Shown in pieces: positions 53,292 to 64,000 of a stretch of DNA of 64,000 bases (position 1 is the first letter of the stretch; the number at the start of each line of letters is the position of its first letter). The DNA is from Deinococcus ficus (GTDB lineage: Bacteria > Deinococcota > Deinococci > Deinococcales > Deinococcaceae): contig NZ_CP021082.1 in the NCBI RefSeq assembly GCF_003444775.1, forward strand, positions 434,001 through 498,000, written 5' to 3'. Made by a program: the position numbers and the translations under genes. The notes under the pieces were generated by a model. That model saw nothing but the letters and a program-made list of their open reading frames with translations. It did not search any database and had not been told where the DNA came from.

Positions 53292-53593
53292 GCCCGTGAC
53301 CAGTCGAGGTGATCCGCCTGCGCCATCCGGTCAAGGAGCACCTGGTGCAGGCGGGTGAAGACACCCGCCGCGTGCCAGTCCCGCAGCCGTCGCCAGCAGG
53401 TCATGCCGCTGCCATACCCGAGCTCACGGGGGAGGTGTTCCCAGCCGATGCCGGTCTTGAGCAAGTAGAGGATGCCTTCCAGTGCGGCTCGGTCAGGCAC
53501 CCGGGGTCGGCCGCCTCTGGGTCTGGGTGTTTCGGGTGGGAGCAGTGGCTGAATCAGCTGCCACAACTCGTCGCTGACCAGGGAGGTGGCCAT
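53195..53593 (-). CDS. IS5-family transposase, OrfA frame
   Basis: 132 residues with the DUF4096 start: LVSDELWQLIQPLLPP, RAALEGILYLLKTGIGWEHL and GMTCWRRLRDWHAAGVFTRL, then the first Asp in RACVDSTSI. The frame must shift -1 into OrfB at the run of eight G (plus-strand C run 53252-53259), the usual slippery site of this subgroup. Confidence 0.88.
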   Translation of the reverse strand: MATSLVSDELWQLIQPLLPPETPRPRGGRPRVPDRAALEGILYLLKTGIGWEHLPRELGYGSGMTCWRRLRDWHAAGVFTRLHQVLLDRMAQADHLDWSRACVDSTSIPAARGGPRPARTPRIAAGQAANVM

Positions 53594-54062
53594 GCCTCAC
53601 CTTGCGCCCCCAACCTGAGGTTTTGATAGGCGCTCTTATGCCCGAAGCAGACGCACTGCACCTCGCCGGGCAAGACCCCACCATTCACCCCCTGCACTAC
53701 CGCGTCCCGCTGCACCTGATCCGCATGAACGGCCGACTGATCGTGGACCCGAATGACCCCGGCACGTTGGCCGTCCTGACCTTGGTCCGCCGGGGCACAT
53801 TGACCGCGGAACACGACCGGTACGAGGTGAAATAAGCCCGGGCCGATGGGCCCTTCTCCTTCCCTTCTGGCCTCCAGAGTCACACCGCTGCCATGCCCCT
53901 TAAGACCTTGCCTCCCGACCCGTGTCCGCGAGCTGATGAACCACGGCCCGACCGATGCTGTGCTTACCGGCCGCTGGTCGCGAGTCACGCGGCGACCATC
54001 TGCCACTCGATACCCCAAACCACGCATGGCACCAGCGATCCCCTGGCCTACACTGCCACGTC

Positions 54063-54989
54063 ATGACCTTGTCCCTCCCGTCTGCTTCCGAGCTCGCGCA
54101 GTGGAGCCTGACCTGCCAGCGTCCTTCTCCGTGGGTGTCCACCAGTGACCGGTTGACAAACCTCACCGACGAACATGCCTTCGACCTGCAACTGGCCACC
54201 GACAAGGGAATCGCCGCTCAGCGGGCAGAGCACTTCGACCTGGGCATTGCGCCAGACCGGTGGTTGAACCGCTGGGTGAAGGTGCACGACGATCTGAACG
54301 CCATGCTGAGCATCCGGTTCAAGGGCATGGACGTCACGCAACCCTTCGTGGACGTCAGCGTCACCACTCGTCCCCTGACGAGCAACGATTTCGCGGCGCT
54401 CCGTGAAGTGGCGAGCCGCGAGTACGGTCCTTTTCAGGCCCTGCGCTTGCGCTTCTGGAGCCCCGCGGACATGAATGAGTTTCCGGAAGTGGCGCCTGAT
54501 CTCCGCGCCCTGGCCGCGCCCCTCAGCGAGCTGCGGAATCAACCTGTGCCGGAAGGCCTCACGCTGAGCCCCACGCCGGATGACCGTCATTACGTTCAGG
54601 CGCAGGCGGCGTACGGGGTGGTGGATGCCCAGCACCCGGCACACGGGGCTCAGGCCAGTCTGATCAGCCGCGAGGACCTGCAGGACGGCATCGAAGCGGG
54701 CACGATGTTCGACGTGATGTGGAACGGTGACTGGAGCGGCTACGCAGGGACGCTGCCCGGAACGAACCACGGGTTCCTCACGCAGACCGTGCAAGAACTC
54801 GTTCTTGCCCCGCACGCCCGCGGTCAGGGGTTGGGGCCTTTTCTGTCCGTCCTGCTCGCTCACCACCTCCCGGATGACGGAAGCGTCCTGTACGGCACCA
54901 TTCACGGGGAGAACACCGGGGCCAGGCAAGCGGCCCTGACCGCAGGACGGGTCGATTTCGGTGGATGGAACTGGCTCCCCATGGGTTGA
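54063..54989 (+). CDS. GNAT-family N-acetyltransferase
   Basis: 308 residues. The C-terminal GNAT core has QELVLAPHARGQGLGPFLSVLL (R/Q-x-x-G-x-G acetyl-CoA loop) and TIHGENTGARQAALTAGR (late helix). The N-terminal half (about 1-150) may be a second degenerate GNAT or adaptor. A TACACT -10-like box ends 8 nt before the ATG at 54063. Substrate unknown. Confidence 0.78.
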   Translation: MTLSLPSASELAQWSLTCQRPSPWVSTSDRLTNLTDEHAFDLQLATDKGIAAQRAEHFDLGIAPDRWLNRWVKVHDDLNAMLSIRFKGMDVTQPFVDVSVTTRPLTSNDFAALREVASREYGPFQALRLRFWSPADMNEFPEVAPDLRALAAPLSELRNQPVPEGLTLSPTPDDRHYVQAQAAYGVVDAQHPAHGAQASLISREDLQDGIEAGTMFDVMWNGDWSGYAGTLPGTNHGFLTQTVQELVLAPHARGQGLGPFLSVLLAHHLPDDGSVLYGTIHGENTGARQAALTAGRVDFGGWNWLPMG

Positions 54990-55070
54990 GTGCCTGGAGA
55001 GGTCCGAGAGGAACCAGGGAAGGATCCGCACGCCAGATTCACCAGGTCCTTCGATTCTCCCAGGAGGAAG

Positions 55071-55613
55071 ATGACGCAGACACCCAAAGGCAAGACCAGC
55101 ACTCTTCCCGCAGACACTGACATGTCCCGCACTGACGGCGCCCAAGGCACAGACCTCTGGGGCCCAGCTCCGACCCGCGGGGGCGCCATCGTCCTGAAGG
55201 ACGGCGCCGTGGCCCTGATTGAACGTCAGGTCGACGGGATGGTGAAGTACGTGGTTCCAGGCGGGAAGGTCGAGGCAGGAGAGGACGTCCGGGAGACCGC
55301 GCGGCGCGAGATCCTCGAAGAAACAGGCCTGGAGGTCTCGATCGGCCGTCTTGTAGCCACCGTGCAGTTCGGGGTCAACGTGCAGCAGTACTTCAGTGCC
55401 GACGTGACGGGGGGCGCCTGGGGCTCGGGGCAGGGACAGGAGGTGCTGGGCCTCGGTGATCCAGCCGACGGGACCTACGCCGCCGTGTGGGTCCCGGTTT
55501 CCCGGTTGCGCGGCCTTGACGTGCGTCCGCGTGATCTGGTCGCGTCTCTCGCCCGCCCCGGGCCGCAGGAGACCACCTGGCTGCCTCACCTGGACGTCTT
55601 TACAGAGTCTTAA
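55071..55613 (+). CDS. NUDIX hydrolase
   Basis: 180 residues from an ATG with AGGAGG 3 nt upstream. The Nudix box GGKVEAGEDVRETARREI continues LEETGLEV (GX5EX7REUXEEXGU). It hydrolyses a nucleoside diphosphate linked to another group; substrate not predictable. An ATG at 55122 is an alternative start. Its 3' end carries the copper box of the next gene. Confidence 0.88.
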   Translation: MTQTPKGKTSTLPADTDMSRTDGAQGTDLWGPAPTRGGAIVLKDGAVALIERQVDGMVKYVVPGGKVEAGEDVRETARREILEETGLEVSIGRLVATVQFGVNVQQYFSADVTGGAWGSGQGQEVLGLGDPADGTYAAVWVPVSRLRGLDVRPRDLVASLARPGPQETTWLPHLDVFTES

Positions 55614-55630
55614 CAAAGCTTGAATAGGGT
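55599..55630 (+). promoter_or_regulatory. Copper-box promoter C (LysM-M23 gene)
   Basis: TTTACAGAGTCTTAACA (55599-55615), 9 bp, then TAGGGT (55625-55630) 8 nt before the ATG. It overlaps the end of the NUDIX gene. Confidence 0.7.
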
Positions 55631-55638
55631 GCTGGACG

Positions 55639-56247
55639 ATGCGCTGCACCCTGATCCTGACGCTCTGCGCCCTGCTCTCCCTGGCCTCCGCCGCCACCGT
55701 GAAGGTCAAGTCCGGTGACACGCTGTACGGGCTGGCCAAACAGCACGGCACCACCCTGCAGGCCCTCGTGGCCGCCAACCGCGGCCTGGATCCCCAACGG
55801 CCCCTGCAAGTGGGCCAACTGCTGCAACTCCCCGCGAAAGGCAGTGCCCGTGCCGGCTCCACCCCGGTCGTCCGCGCCGCGTCCATTCGCGTGAACGCTG
55901 TCATGCCCGTCCAGGGGCGCCTGACCAGCCCGTACAGCAGCGCCCATCAGGGCCTGGATCTCGCCGCGCCGGTCGGCACGCCCATCCGGGCTGCCCTGGC
56001 CGGACGTGTCGTCGAATCCCGCTTCGACGGCCGCACCGGTTGGGGCTGGACGGTCCGCCTGGACCACGGGGGCGGCCTGACCACCCGCTACAGCCACAAC
56101 AGCGCCAACCTCGTCCGTGTCGGCCAGACCGTGACGGCCGGGACCGTCATCGCCCGCGTCGGCAGCACCGGGAACAGCACCGGTCCGCACCTGCACTACA
56201 CGGTGATGCAGGGCGGCCGCGTCATCAATCCCAGCAGCATTCACTGA
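55639..56247 (+). CDS. Secreted LysM-M23 peptidoglycan endopeptidase
   Basis: 202 residues: signal peptide (MRCTLILTLCALLSLASA), LysM domain (VKVKSGDTLYGLAKQHGTTL ... LQVGQLLQLP), then an M23 domain with Zn ligands in HQGLDLAAPVG (H, D) and HLHY (H), plus TRYSHNSA. LysM binds glycan chains while M23 cuts peptide cross-links. All metal ligands are present, so it should be active. Its promoter shares the copper box, implying that wall remodelling is part of that response. Confidence 0.9.
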   Translation: MRCTLILTLCALLSLASAATVKVKSGDTLYGLAKQHGTTLQALVAANRGLDPQRPLQVGQLLQLPAKGSARAGSTPVVRAASIRVNAVMPVQGRLTSPYSSAHQGLDLAAPVGTPIRAALAGRVVESRFDGRTGWGWTVRLDHGGGLTTRYSHNSANLVRVGQTVTAGTVIARVGSTGNSTGPHLHYTVMQGGRVINPSSIH

Positions 56248-56285
56248 GCTCGTTCCGCCAGGATCACCCCCAGTGTCTTGAAGCG

Positions 56286-56319
56286 GGGCGCCTCCGGGCC
56301 GGGATGGCCGGAGGCGCCC
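56286..56319. terminator. Bidirectional hairpin terminator
   Basis: GGGCGCCTCCGG / CCGGAGGCGCCC with a 10-nt loop between convergent genes ending at 56247 and 56331. Confidence 0.68.
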
Positions 56320-56330
56320 TGGGCTGGCGA

Positions 56331-56741
56331 TCAGTCGGGGCGCAGGGCCGCGGCGAGGCTGCCCAGCAGCTCCTCGGCGCGCTCGTACCCGGGCCGCAGG
56401 TACACCATCGCCAGGGTCGTCCAGTCCTGCACGGCCGCGACCTCCAGGTCACCGTCGTGCTGTTTCAGGTGCGGGTACAGGCCGTACTCGACGTAACAGC
56501 CGTACTCGGCCGCGACGTCTTCCAGGCGCCGGGTGTTCTCGTCGGTCCAGGTGAGCAGGTACGGCAGCGCGAAGGCGGGTTTCCCGCAGCTGCCACCCAT
56601 GCCGATCAGGGGCAGGCCGGCGACCTGCTGCGCGTCCGCGCGGAGCGCCGTGCGTTCCAGGAAGGCGAGGCGGTCCCGCCCGAGGTCCTTGCGGGGGAGT
56701 TTCTGAGCGGCGATCCAGGGGCCAACGGTGAGTTTGGGCAT
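56331..56741 (-). CDS. Hypothetical protein downstream of copA
   Basis: 136 residues. Sequence features: IGMGGSCGKPAFALPYLLTW, YGCYVEYGLYPHLKQHDGDL and VYLRPGYERAEELLG. AAGGA lies upstream of the ATG, 18 bp after the copA stop, so it is probably co-transcribed with copA. No family recognised. Two Cys and a His cluster are present, but no clear copper motif. Confidence 0.6.
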   Translation of the reverse strand: MPKLTVGPWIAAQKLPRKDLGRDRLAFLERTALRADAQQVAGLPLIGMGGSCGKPAFALPYLLTWTDENTRRLEDVAAEYGCYVEYGLYPHLKQHDGDLEVAAVQDWTTLAMVYLRPGYERAEELLGSLAAALRPD

Positions 56742-56759
56742 GTGAGGTGTCCTTGAAGG

Positions 56760-59264
<2,505 letters not shown>

Positions 59265-59278
59265 CTCCATCCTCCAGT

Positions 59279-59330
59279 CCCCCCGGGGGGGATACGACCG
59301 AAGCATAGATCGCCACTTCCCGAAAATCAA
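59279..59330 (-). promoter_or_regulatory. copA promoter and CsoR-type operator
   Basis: Minus strand TTGATT (59325-59330), 17 bp, TATGCT (59302-59307). Downstream, CCCCCC-GGGGGGG (59279-59291) flanked by GTAT and ACTGG resembles G/C-rich CsoR operators and overlaps the transcript start and ribosome site. Confidence 0.75.
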
Positions 59331-59370
59331 GCCTCTGACGCTCCTTCCTTGTGATTGGTCCTCCGCGGCG

Positions 59371-59399
59371 TTGACAGTCCCCCGGGGGTGGATTAGACT
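59371..59399 (+). promoter_or_regulatory. Leaderless copZ promoter with CsoR-type operator
   Basis: TTGACA (59371-59376), 17 bp, TAGACT (59394-59399), 6 nt to the copZ ATG. The spacer holds CCCCCGGGGG (59379-59388), the same type of operator as at copA. Confidence 0.8.
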
Positions 59400-59405
59400 C
59401 AAGGC

Positions 59406-59609
59406 ATGAAAACGGAACTGAACATCACCGGCATGAGCTGCGGTCACTGCGTCAAAGCGGTCGAAAGCGCCCTCAAGAGCGTCCCCGGCGTCGAACAGGT
59501 CACCGTGGACCTCCCGGGCGGGAAGGCCACTGTGGAAGGCGACGCCCGCCCCGAGGCGATGATCACCGCCATCGCCGAGGAAGGCTACACCGCCGAAGTC
59601 CGCGCCTGA
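59406..59609 (+). CDS. copZ: Copper chaperone CopZ (HMA domain)
   Basis: 67 residues, a single heavy-metal-associated domain: [20 protein letters not shown] with the CxxC Cu(I) site, and YTAEV at the end. Delivers Cu(I) to CopA and to the repressor. Leaderless start; its stop overlaps the csoR ATG (TGATG). Confidence 0.94.
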   Translation: MKTELNITGMSCGHCVKAVESALKSVPGVEQVTVDLPGGKATVEGDARPEAMITAIAEEGYTAEVRA

Positions 59610-59920
59610 TGACCCCTCCGGCCGCCCCCCACTGCCACGCTGAAGGCAAGCTCTGCATGCCCGAAGACGCCCGCAAACGCGCCGCGCACCGCCTGAAAAT
59701 CGCGCGCGGGCACCTCGAGAGCATCATCGGCATGCTCGACAAGGACGACGCCTACTGCGTGGATGTGCTCCGGCAGATCAAGGCCGTGCAGGGCGCCCTG
59801 TCCGGCGCCGGGGAAGTGGTGCTGCGCGGCCACCTTGAAGCCCACGTCGCCACCGCCGCCCAGCGGGGAGACAGCGTGGAAATCGTCGAGGAGCTCATGG
59901 AAGCCCTCAAGTACACCTGA
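59609..59920 (+). CDS. csoR: CsoR-family copper-sensing repressor, C-H-H type
   Basis: 103 residues, all-helical CsoR/RcnR fold. Metal ligands: Cys50 ([10 protein letters not shown]), His75 and His79 (LRGHLEAHV), the C-H-H set known in Thermus CsoR, instead of C-H-C. The N-terminus adds HCH (8-10) and Cys16. It represses the copA and copZ promoters through the C/G palindromes at 59279 and 59379. Coupled to copZ. Confidence 0.92.
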   Translation: MTPPAAPHCHAEGKLCMPEDARKRAAHRLKIARGHLESIIGMLDKDDAYCVDVLRQIKAVQGALSGAGEVVLRGHLEAHVATAAQRGDSVEIVEELMEALKYT

Positions 59921-59934
59921 GCTTGGAGGCACGG

Positions 59935-59975
59935 GGGAGGGGGGCCGCGCGGTTCGCTGCGCGGCCCCCCCTCCC
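59935..59975 (+). terminator. Terminator of copZ-csoR
   Basis: A long GC stem, GGGAGGGGGGCCGCGC / GCGCGGCCCCCCCTCCC with an 8-nt loop and one bulge, 15 nt after the csoR stop. Confidence 0.75.
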
Positions 59976-59987
59976 TGCATGCGGCGC

Positions 59988-60019
59988 TTTACAGGAGCTT
60001 AACAAGGCCCGCATACCGT
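59988..60019 (+). promoter_or_regulatory. Copper-box promoter A (DUF305 gene)
   Basis: TTTACAGGAGCTTAACA (59988-60004), 9 bp, TACCGT (60014-60019), 6 nt to the ATG at 60026. Confidence 0.78.
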
Positions 60020-60025
60020 GACGCA

Positions 60026-60616
60026 ATGTCTGACACCCGAACCTTCCTTCTGACCGCCGCCCTCCTGTTCCTCACCACGCCCGCCGTCGCGCAGGGCGGT
60101 CACGGCATGGATCACGGCGGCATGAACATGAGCCAGATGCCCGCCATGGACCTGAGCGGCATGAAAAAACTCCAGGGCAAGGCCTTCGACCGCGCGTTCA
60201 TGAGCGCGATGATCCCCCACCACCAGGCGGCCGTGGACATGGCCAGGGCCGTACTGCCCGTCAGCAAGGACGCCACCGTGAAAGCCTGGGCGACCGCGGT
60301 GATCAAGGACCAGAACCGCGAGATCAACCTGATGACCGCGTGGCTCAAAGCGAACGGCGGAACGGACGCCGCCATGGCGAAGATGATGGCCGGCAGCATG
60401 CAGGGCATGGCCAGCATGGTCAAGTCGTCCAAGACGCCGGACATCGCCTTCGTGCAGGGGATGGTGCCTCACCACGCGTCCGCGGTGGAGATGGCCAGCC
60501 TCGCGCTGCAGAAGGGCAGTCACGCGACCGTCCTGAAGCTCGCCCGGGACATCGTCAAGGCGCAGGCGCAGGAAATGTACGACTACCGCCTCTGGCTCCT
60601 CAAGCGCGGCCAGTAA
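60026..60616 (+). CDS. Secreted DUF305 protein
   Basis: 196 residues with a signal peptide (MSDTRTFLLTAALLFLTTPA) and a His/Met-rich segment (GGHGMDHGGMNMSQMPAMD). Two repeats: FMSAMIPHHQAAVDMARAVL and FVQGMVPHHASAVEMASLAL. Probably a periplasmic copper binder. Leaderless promoter with a copper box; next to cueP, which has the same promoter type. Confidence 0.88.
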   Translation: MSDTRTFLLTAALLFLTTPAVAQGGHGMDHGGMNMSQMPAMDLSGMKKLQGKAFDRAFMSAMIPHHQAAVDMARAVLPVSKDATVKAWATAVIKDQNREINLMTAWLKANGGTDAAMAKMMAGSMQGMASMVKSSKTPDIAFVQGMVPHHASAVEMASLALQKGSHATVLKLARDIVKAQAQEMYDYRLWLLKRGQ

Positions 60617-60657
60617 CCCACCCGAGTCAGGTACCTGATTCCCTGCCGGCCCGCCCC

Positions 60658-60689
60658 TTTACAGAAGCTGAACAGTTCACCGCTAGCGT
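60658..60689 (+). promoter_or_regulatory. Copper-box promoter B (cueP)
   Basis: TTTACAGAAGCTGAACA (60658-60674), 9 bp, TAGCGT (60684-60689), 6 nt to the ATG at 60696. Confidence 0.78.
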
Positions 60690-60695
60690 GAAGCC

Positions 60696-61229
60696 ATGAG
60701 CAGAGTCCCCCTGGCGCTCGTCCTGACCCTCACCGGCCTCGTCTCCCTCGGCGCCGCGCAGCAGGCCGCGCCCACACCCGCCCAACTCACCGGCCTGAGC
60801 GCTCGTCAGGCCCTGGCGAAAGCGAACGAATGGCGCGGCGCCGGCGGCGTGCAGAGCTTCGTGACCAGCGAAGCGGTCATGTTCAAGTTCCCGGGCGGGC
60901 AGCAAAAGGCCGTCGCGCTCCCCGCCGGTCAGATGGTGATCGCCATCGCGCCGTACGTGAACCGCACCCACCCCTGCAAGACGCACTACATGTCCGGCTG
61001 CCAGGGGGAGCTGGTGAACACGCCCGTCGCCGTCATCGTGAAGAACCAGGCCGGGAAGACCGTGCTGAACAGGACCGTGAAGACCATGGCGAACGGGTTC
61101 CTGGAACTGTGGCTTGACCGGGACCAGACCTACCAGGTGACGCTCCGGGCCTCCGGGAAGACGACGACCGGCATGCTCAGCACGCAGGCCGGGAGCGACA
61201 CCTGCGTCACCACCCTGAAACTGCAGTAA
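60696..61229 (+). CDS. cueP: CueP-family copper-binding protein
   Basis: 177 residues with a signal peptide (MSRVPLALVLTLTGLVSLGA). The conserved Cys/His set lies in THPCKTHYMSGCQGELVNT and DTCVTTLKLQ, as in CueP, a periplasmic Cu(I)/Cu(II) protein that in Salmonella supplies copper to SOD and reduces Cu(II). FLELWLDRDQTYQVTLRASG is the usual strand before the final Cys. Promoter with copper box B. Confidence 0.9.
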   Translation: MSRVPLALVLTLTGLVSLGAAQQAAPTPAQLTGLSARQALAKANEWRGAGGVQSFVTSEAVMFKFPGGQQKAVALPAGQMVIAIAPYVNRTHPCKTHYMSGCQGELVNTPVAVIVKNQAGKTVLNRTVKTMANGFLELWLDRDQTYQVTLRASGKTTTGMLSTQAGSDTCVTTLKLQ

Positions 61230-61242
61230 CCCTTCAAGCCGA

Positions 61243-61271
61243 GGCCGCCGCCCTTTCCCGGGACGGCGGCC
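61243..61271. terminator. Bidirectional hairpin terminator
   Basis: GGCCGCCG / CGGCGGCC with a 13-nt loop between convergent cueP and the P-type ATPase gene. Confidence 0.6.
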
Positions 61272-61279
61272 CTGCTGTC

Positions 61280-63730
<2,451 letters not shown>

Positions 63731-63748
63731 GCGGGCCTCCTGAGCCGC

Positions 63749-63780
63749 AACGTAAAGCAGGCGTGTTCAGCTTCCATAAA
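63749..63780 (-). promoter_or_regulatory. Copper-box promoter E (CPD-ATPase gene)
   Basis: Minus strand TTTATGGAAGCTGAACA (63764-63780), 9 bp, TACGTT (63749-63754). Unlike boxes A and B it is followed by a short leader with AGGAGG before the ATG at 63730. Confidence 0.74.
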
Positions 63781-64000
63781 ACCAGCCGGCAACCCTCTAC
63801 TGGAGACCGTCACGCGCTGTCCCTGGAGTGGTCAAGGGCGCCGGTGGCCAAGGTCGCCGGCAGGAAGGGGGCACGGCCCCGCCGAGCGGGGCAGCCGGGG
63901 GACGGAGGACCGGGTTCGCCGGCGCCGTCCGGATGGCGGCCCTCGGCCCGGCGGGGCCGCATGTGCTCCAGGTGGGCCCTTGTCCTCCCTGCGCAGCCGT
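63781..64000. other. Window edge, no gene seen
   Basis: 220 bp upstream of copper box E. Both strands were read; no family-like frame or hairpin with a T-run was found. Confidence 0.4.

Larger units (their letters stand above)
52782..53635 (-). mobile_element. IS5-family (IS427-like) insertion sequence, 854 bp
   Basis: Inverted repeats GAGTGCCTAACAAAACC (left) and GAGCGCCTATCAAAACC (right, reversed) match at 15 of 17 positions. A 3-bp target duplication TTA is present on both sides (52779-52781 and 53636-53638). Two overlapping transposase frames are on the minus strand. Confidence 0.92.
52355..53835 (+). pseudogene. Secreted or membrane-anchored protein gene disrupted by an IS5-family element
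   Basis: ATG at 52355, N-terminal anchor YLWMAVLVLVAVLGLADVT, then an extracytoplasmic domain (TKATVDTFLNSVIANDLNAL). At 52781 the frame runs into an insertion element. Removing 52782-53638 (element plus one TTA copy) joins EDQIPL to MPEADALHLAGQDP and gives one uninterrupted 207-codon frame ending at 53835. The insertion is thus recent. Function unknown; the N-terminal half resembles small DUF4878-type fold proteins only loosely. Confidence 0.75.

Overview
This 64 kb window is GC-rich, gene-dense bacterial DNA and most likely comes from a Deinococcus-group genome. That is an inference from several signs. Many genes have leaderless promoters: a TANNNT -10 box ends about 6 nt before the start codon at 16684, 16936, 19816, 37638, 38353, 40015, 44011, 49077, 59406, 60026 and 60696. 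The copper repressor is the C-H-H type of CsoR known from Thermus. There are also many secreted, signal-peptide proteins and GAF/PAS-rich sensor kinases. No rRNA, tRNA or CRISPR array was seen.

Layout. 1-12.8 kb: fragments of large BTAD/ATPase regulators, a peptidase E-like enzyme, an MBL-fold hydrolase and several secreted proteins of unknown role, including a class A beta-lactamase-like serine hydrolase. 12.9-20.2 kb: a GAF-GAF histidine kinase followed by an arsenic island. arsC-arsB run leftward from a leaderless promoter. A divergent rightward set holds a Cys-rich MarR regulator, a 57-residue Cys-tailed peptide, an ArsN2-DUF6428 fusion, an MFS exporter and arsR. 20.2-25 kb: a secreted TPR-like protein and a tightly coupled DUF3160 / CapA-like / secreted-protein operon. 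25-33.8 kb: a very large PAS/GAF sensor kinase broken by one frameshift, another PAS kinase, and a nested pair of insertion sequences (IS3-family inside an ISL3-family copy). 33.8-44 kb: a BCCT transporter, an OmpR-type two-component pair, three PRC-barrel proteins, two universal stress proteins and membrane-stress proteins (DUF2254, MscS, DUF421).

44.3-46.4 kb: DUF305 proteins and a Csp-type four-helix copper storage protein. 46.8-51.3 kb: a plasmid-like accessory segment with PRTRC-system protein B and ThiF and a truncated HSP90-like ATPase. 51.4-55.6 kb: small secreted or membrane genes, one cut by an IS5-family element with a clean 3-bp duplication, then GNAT and NUDIX genes. 55.6-63.8 kb: a copper homeostasis region with a LysM/M23 endopeptidase, copA, copZ, csoR, a DUF305 protein, cueP and a second P1B ATPase with an unusual CPD motif.

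The most interesting signal is a shared promoter architecture. Five promoters (Csp/DUF305, LysM-M23, DUF305, cueP, CPD ATPase) carry TTTACA-N5-T(G/T)AACA at a fixed 9-bp distance from the -10 box. This defines a candidate copper or envelope-stress regulon driven by an OmpR-family response regulator and separate from the CsoR-controlled copA/copZ. A related 17-bp box repeats in front of two PRC-barrel genes beside the local two-component system, which makes that pair a candidate regulator.
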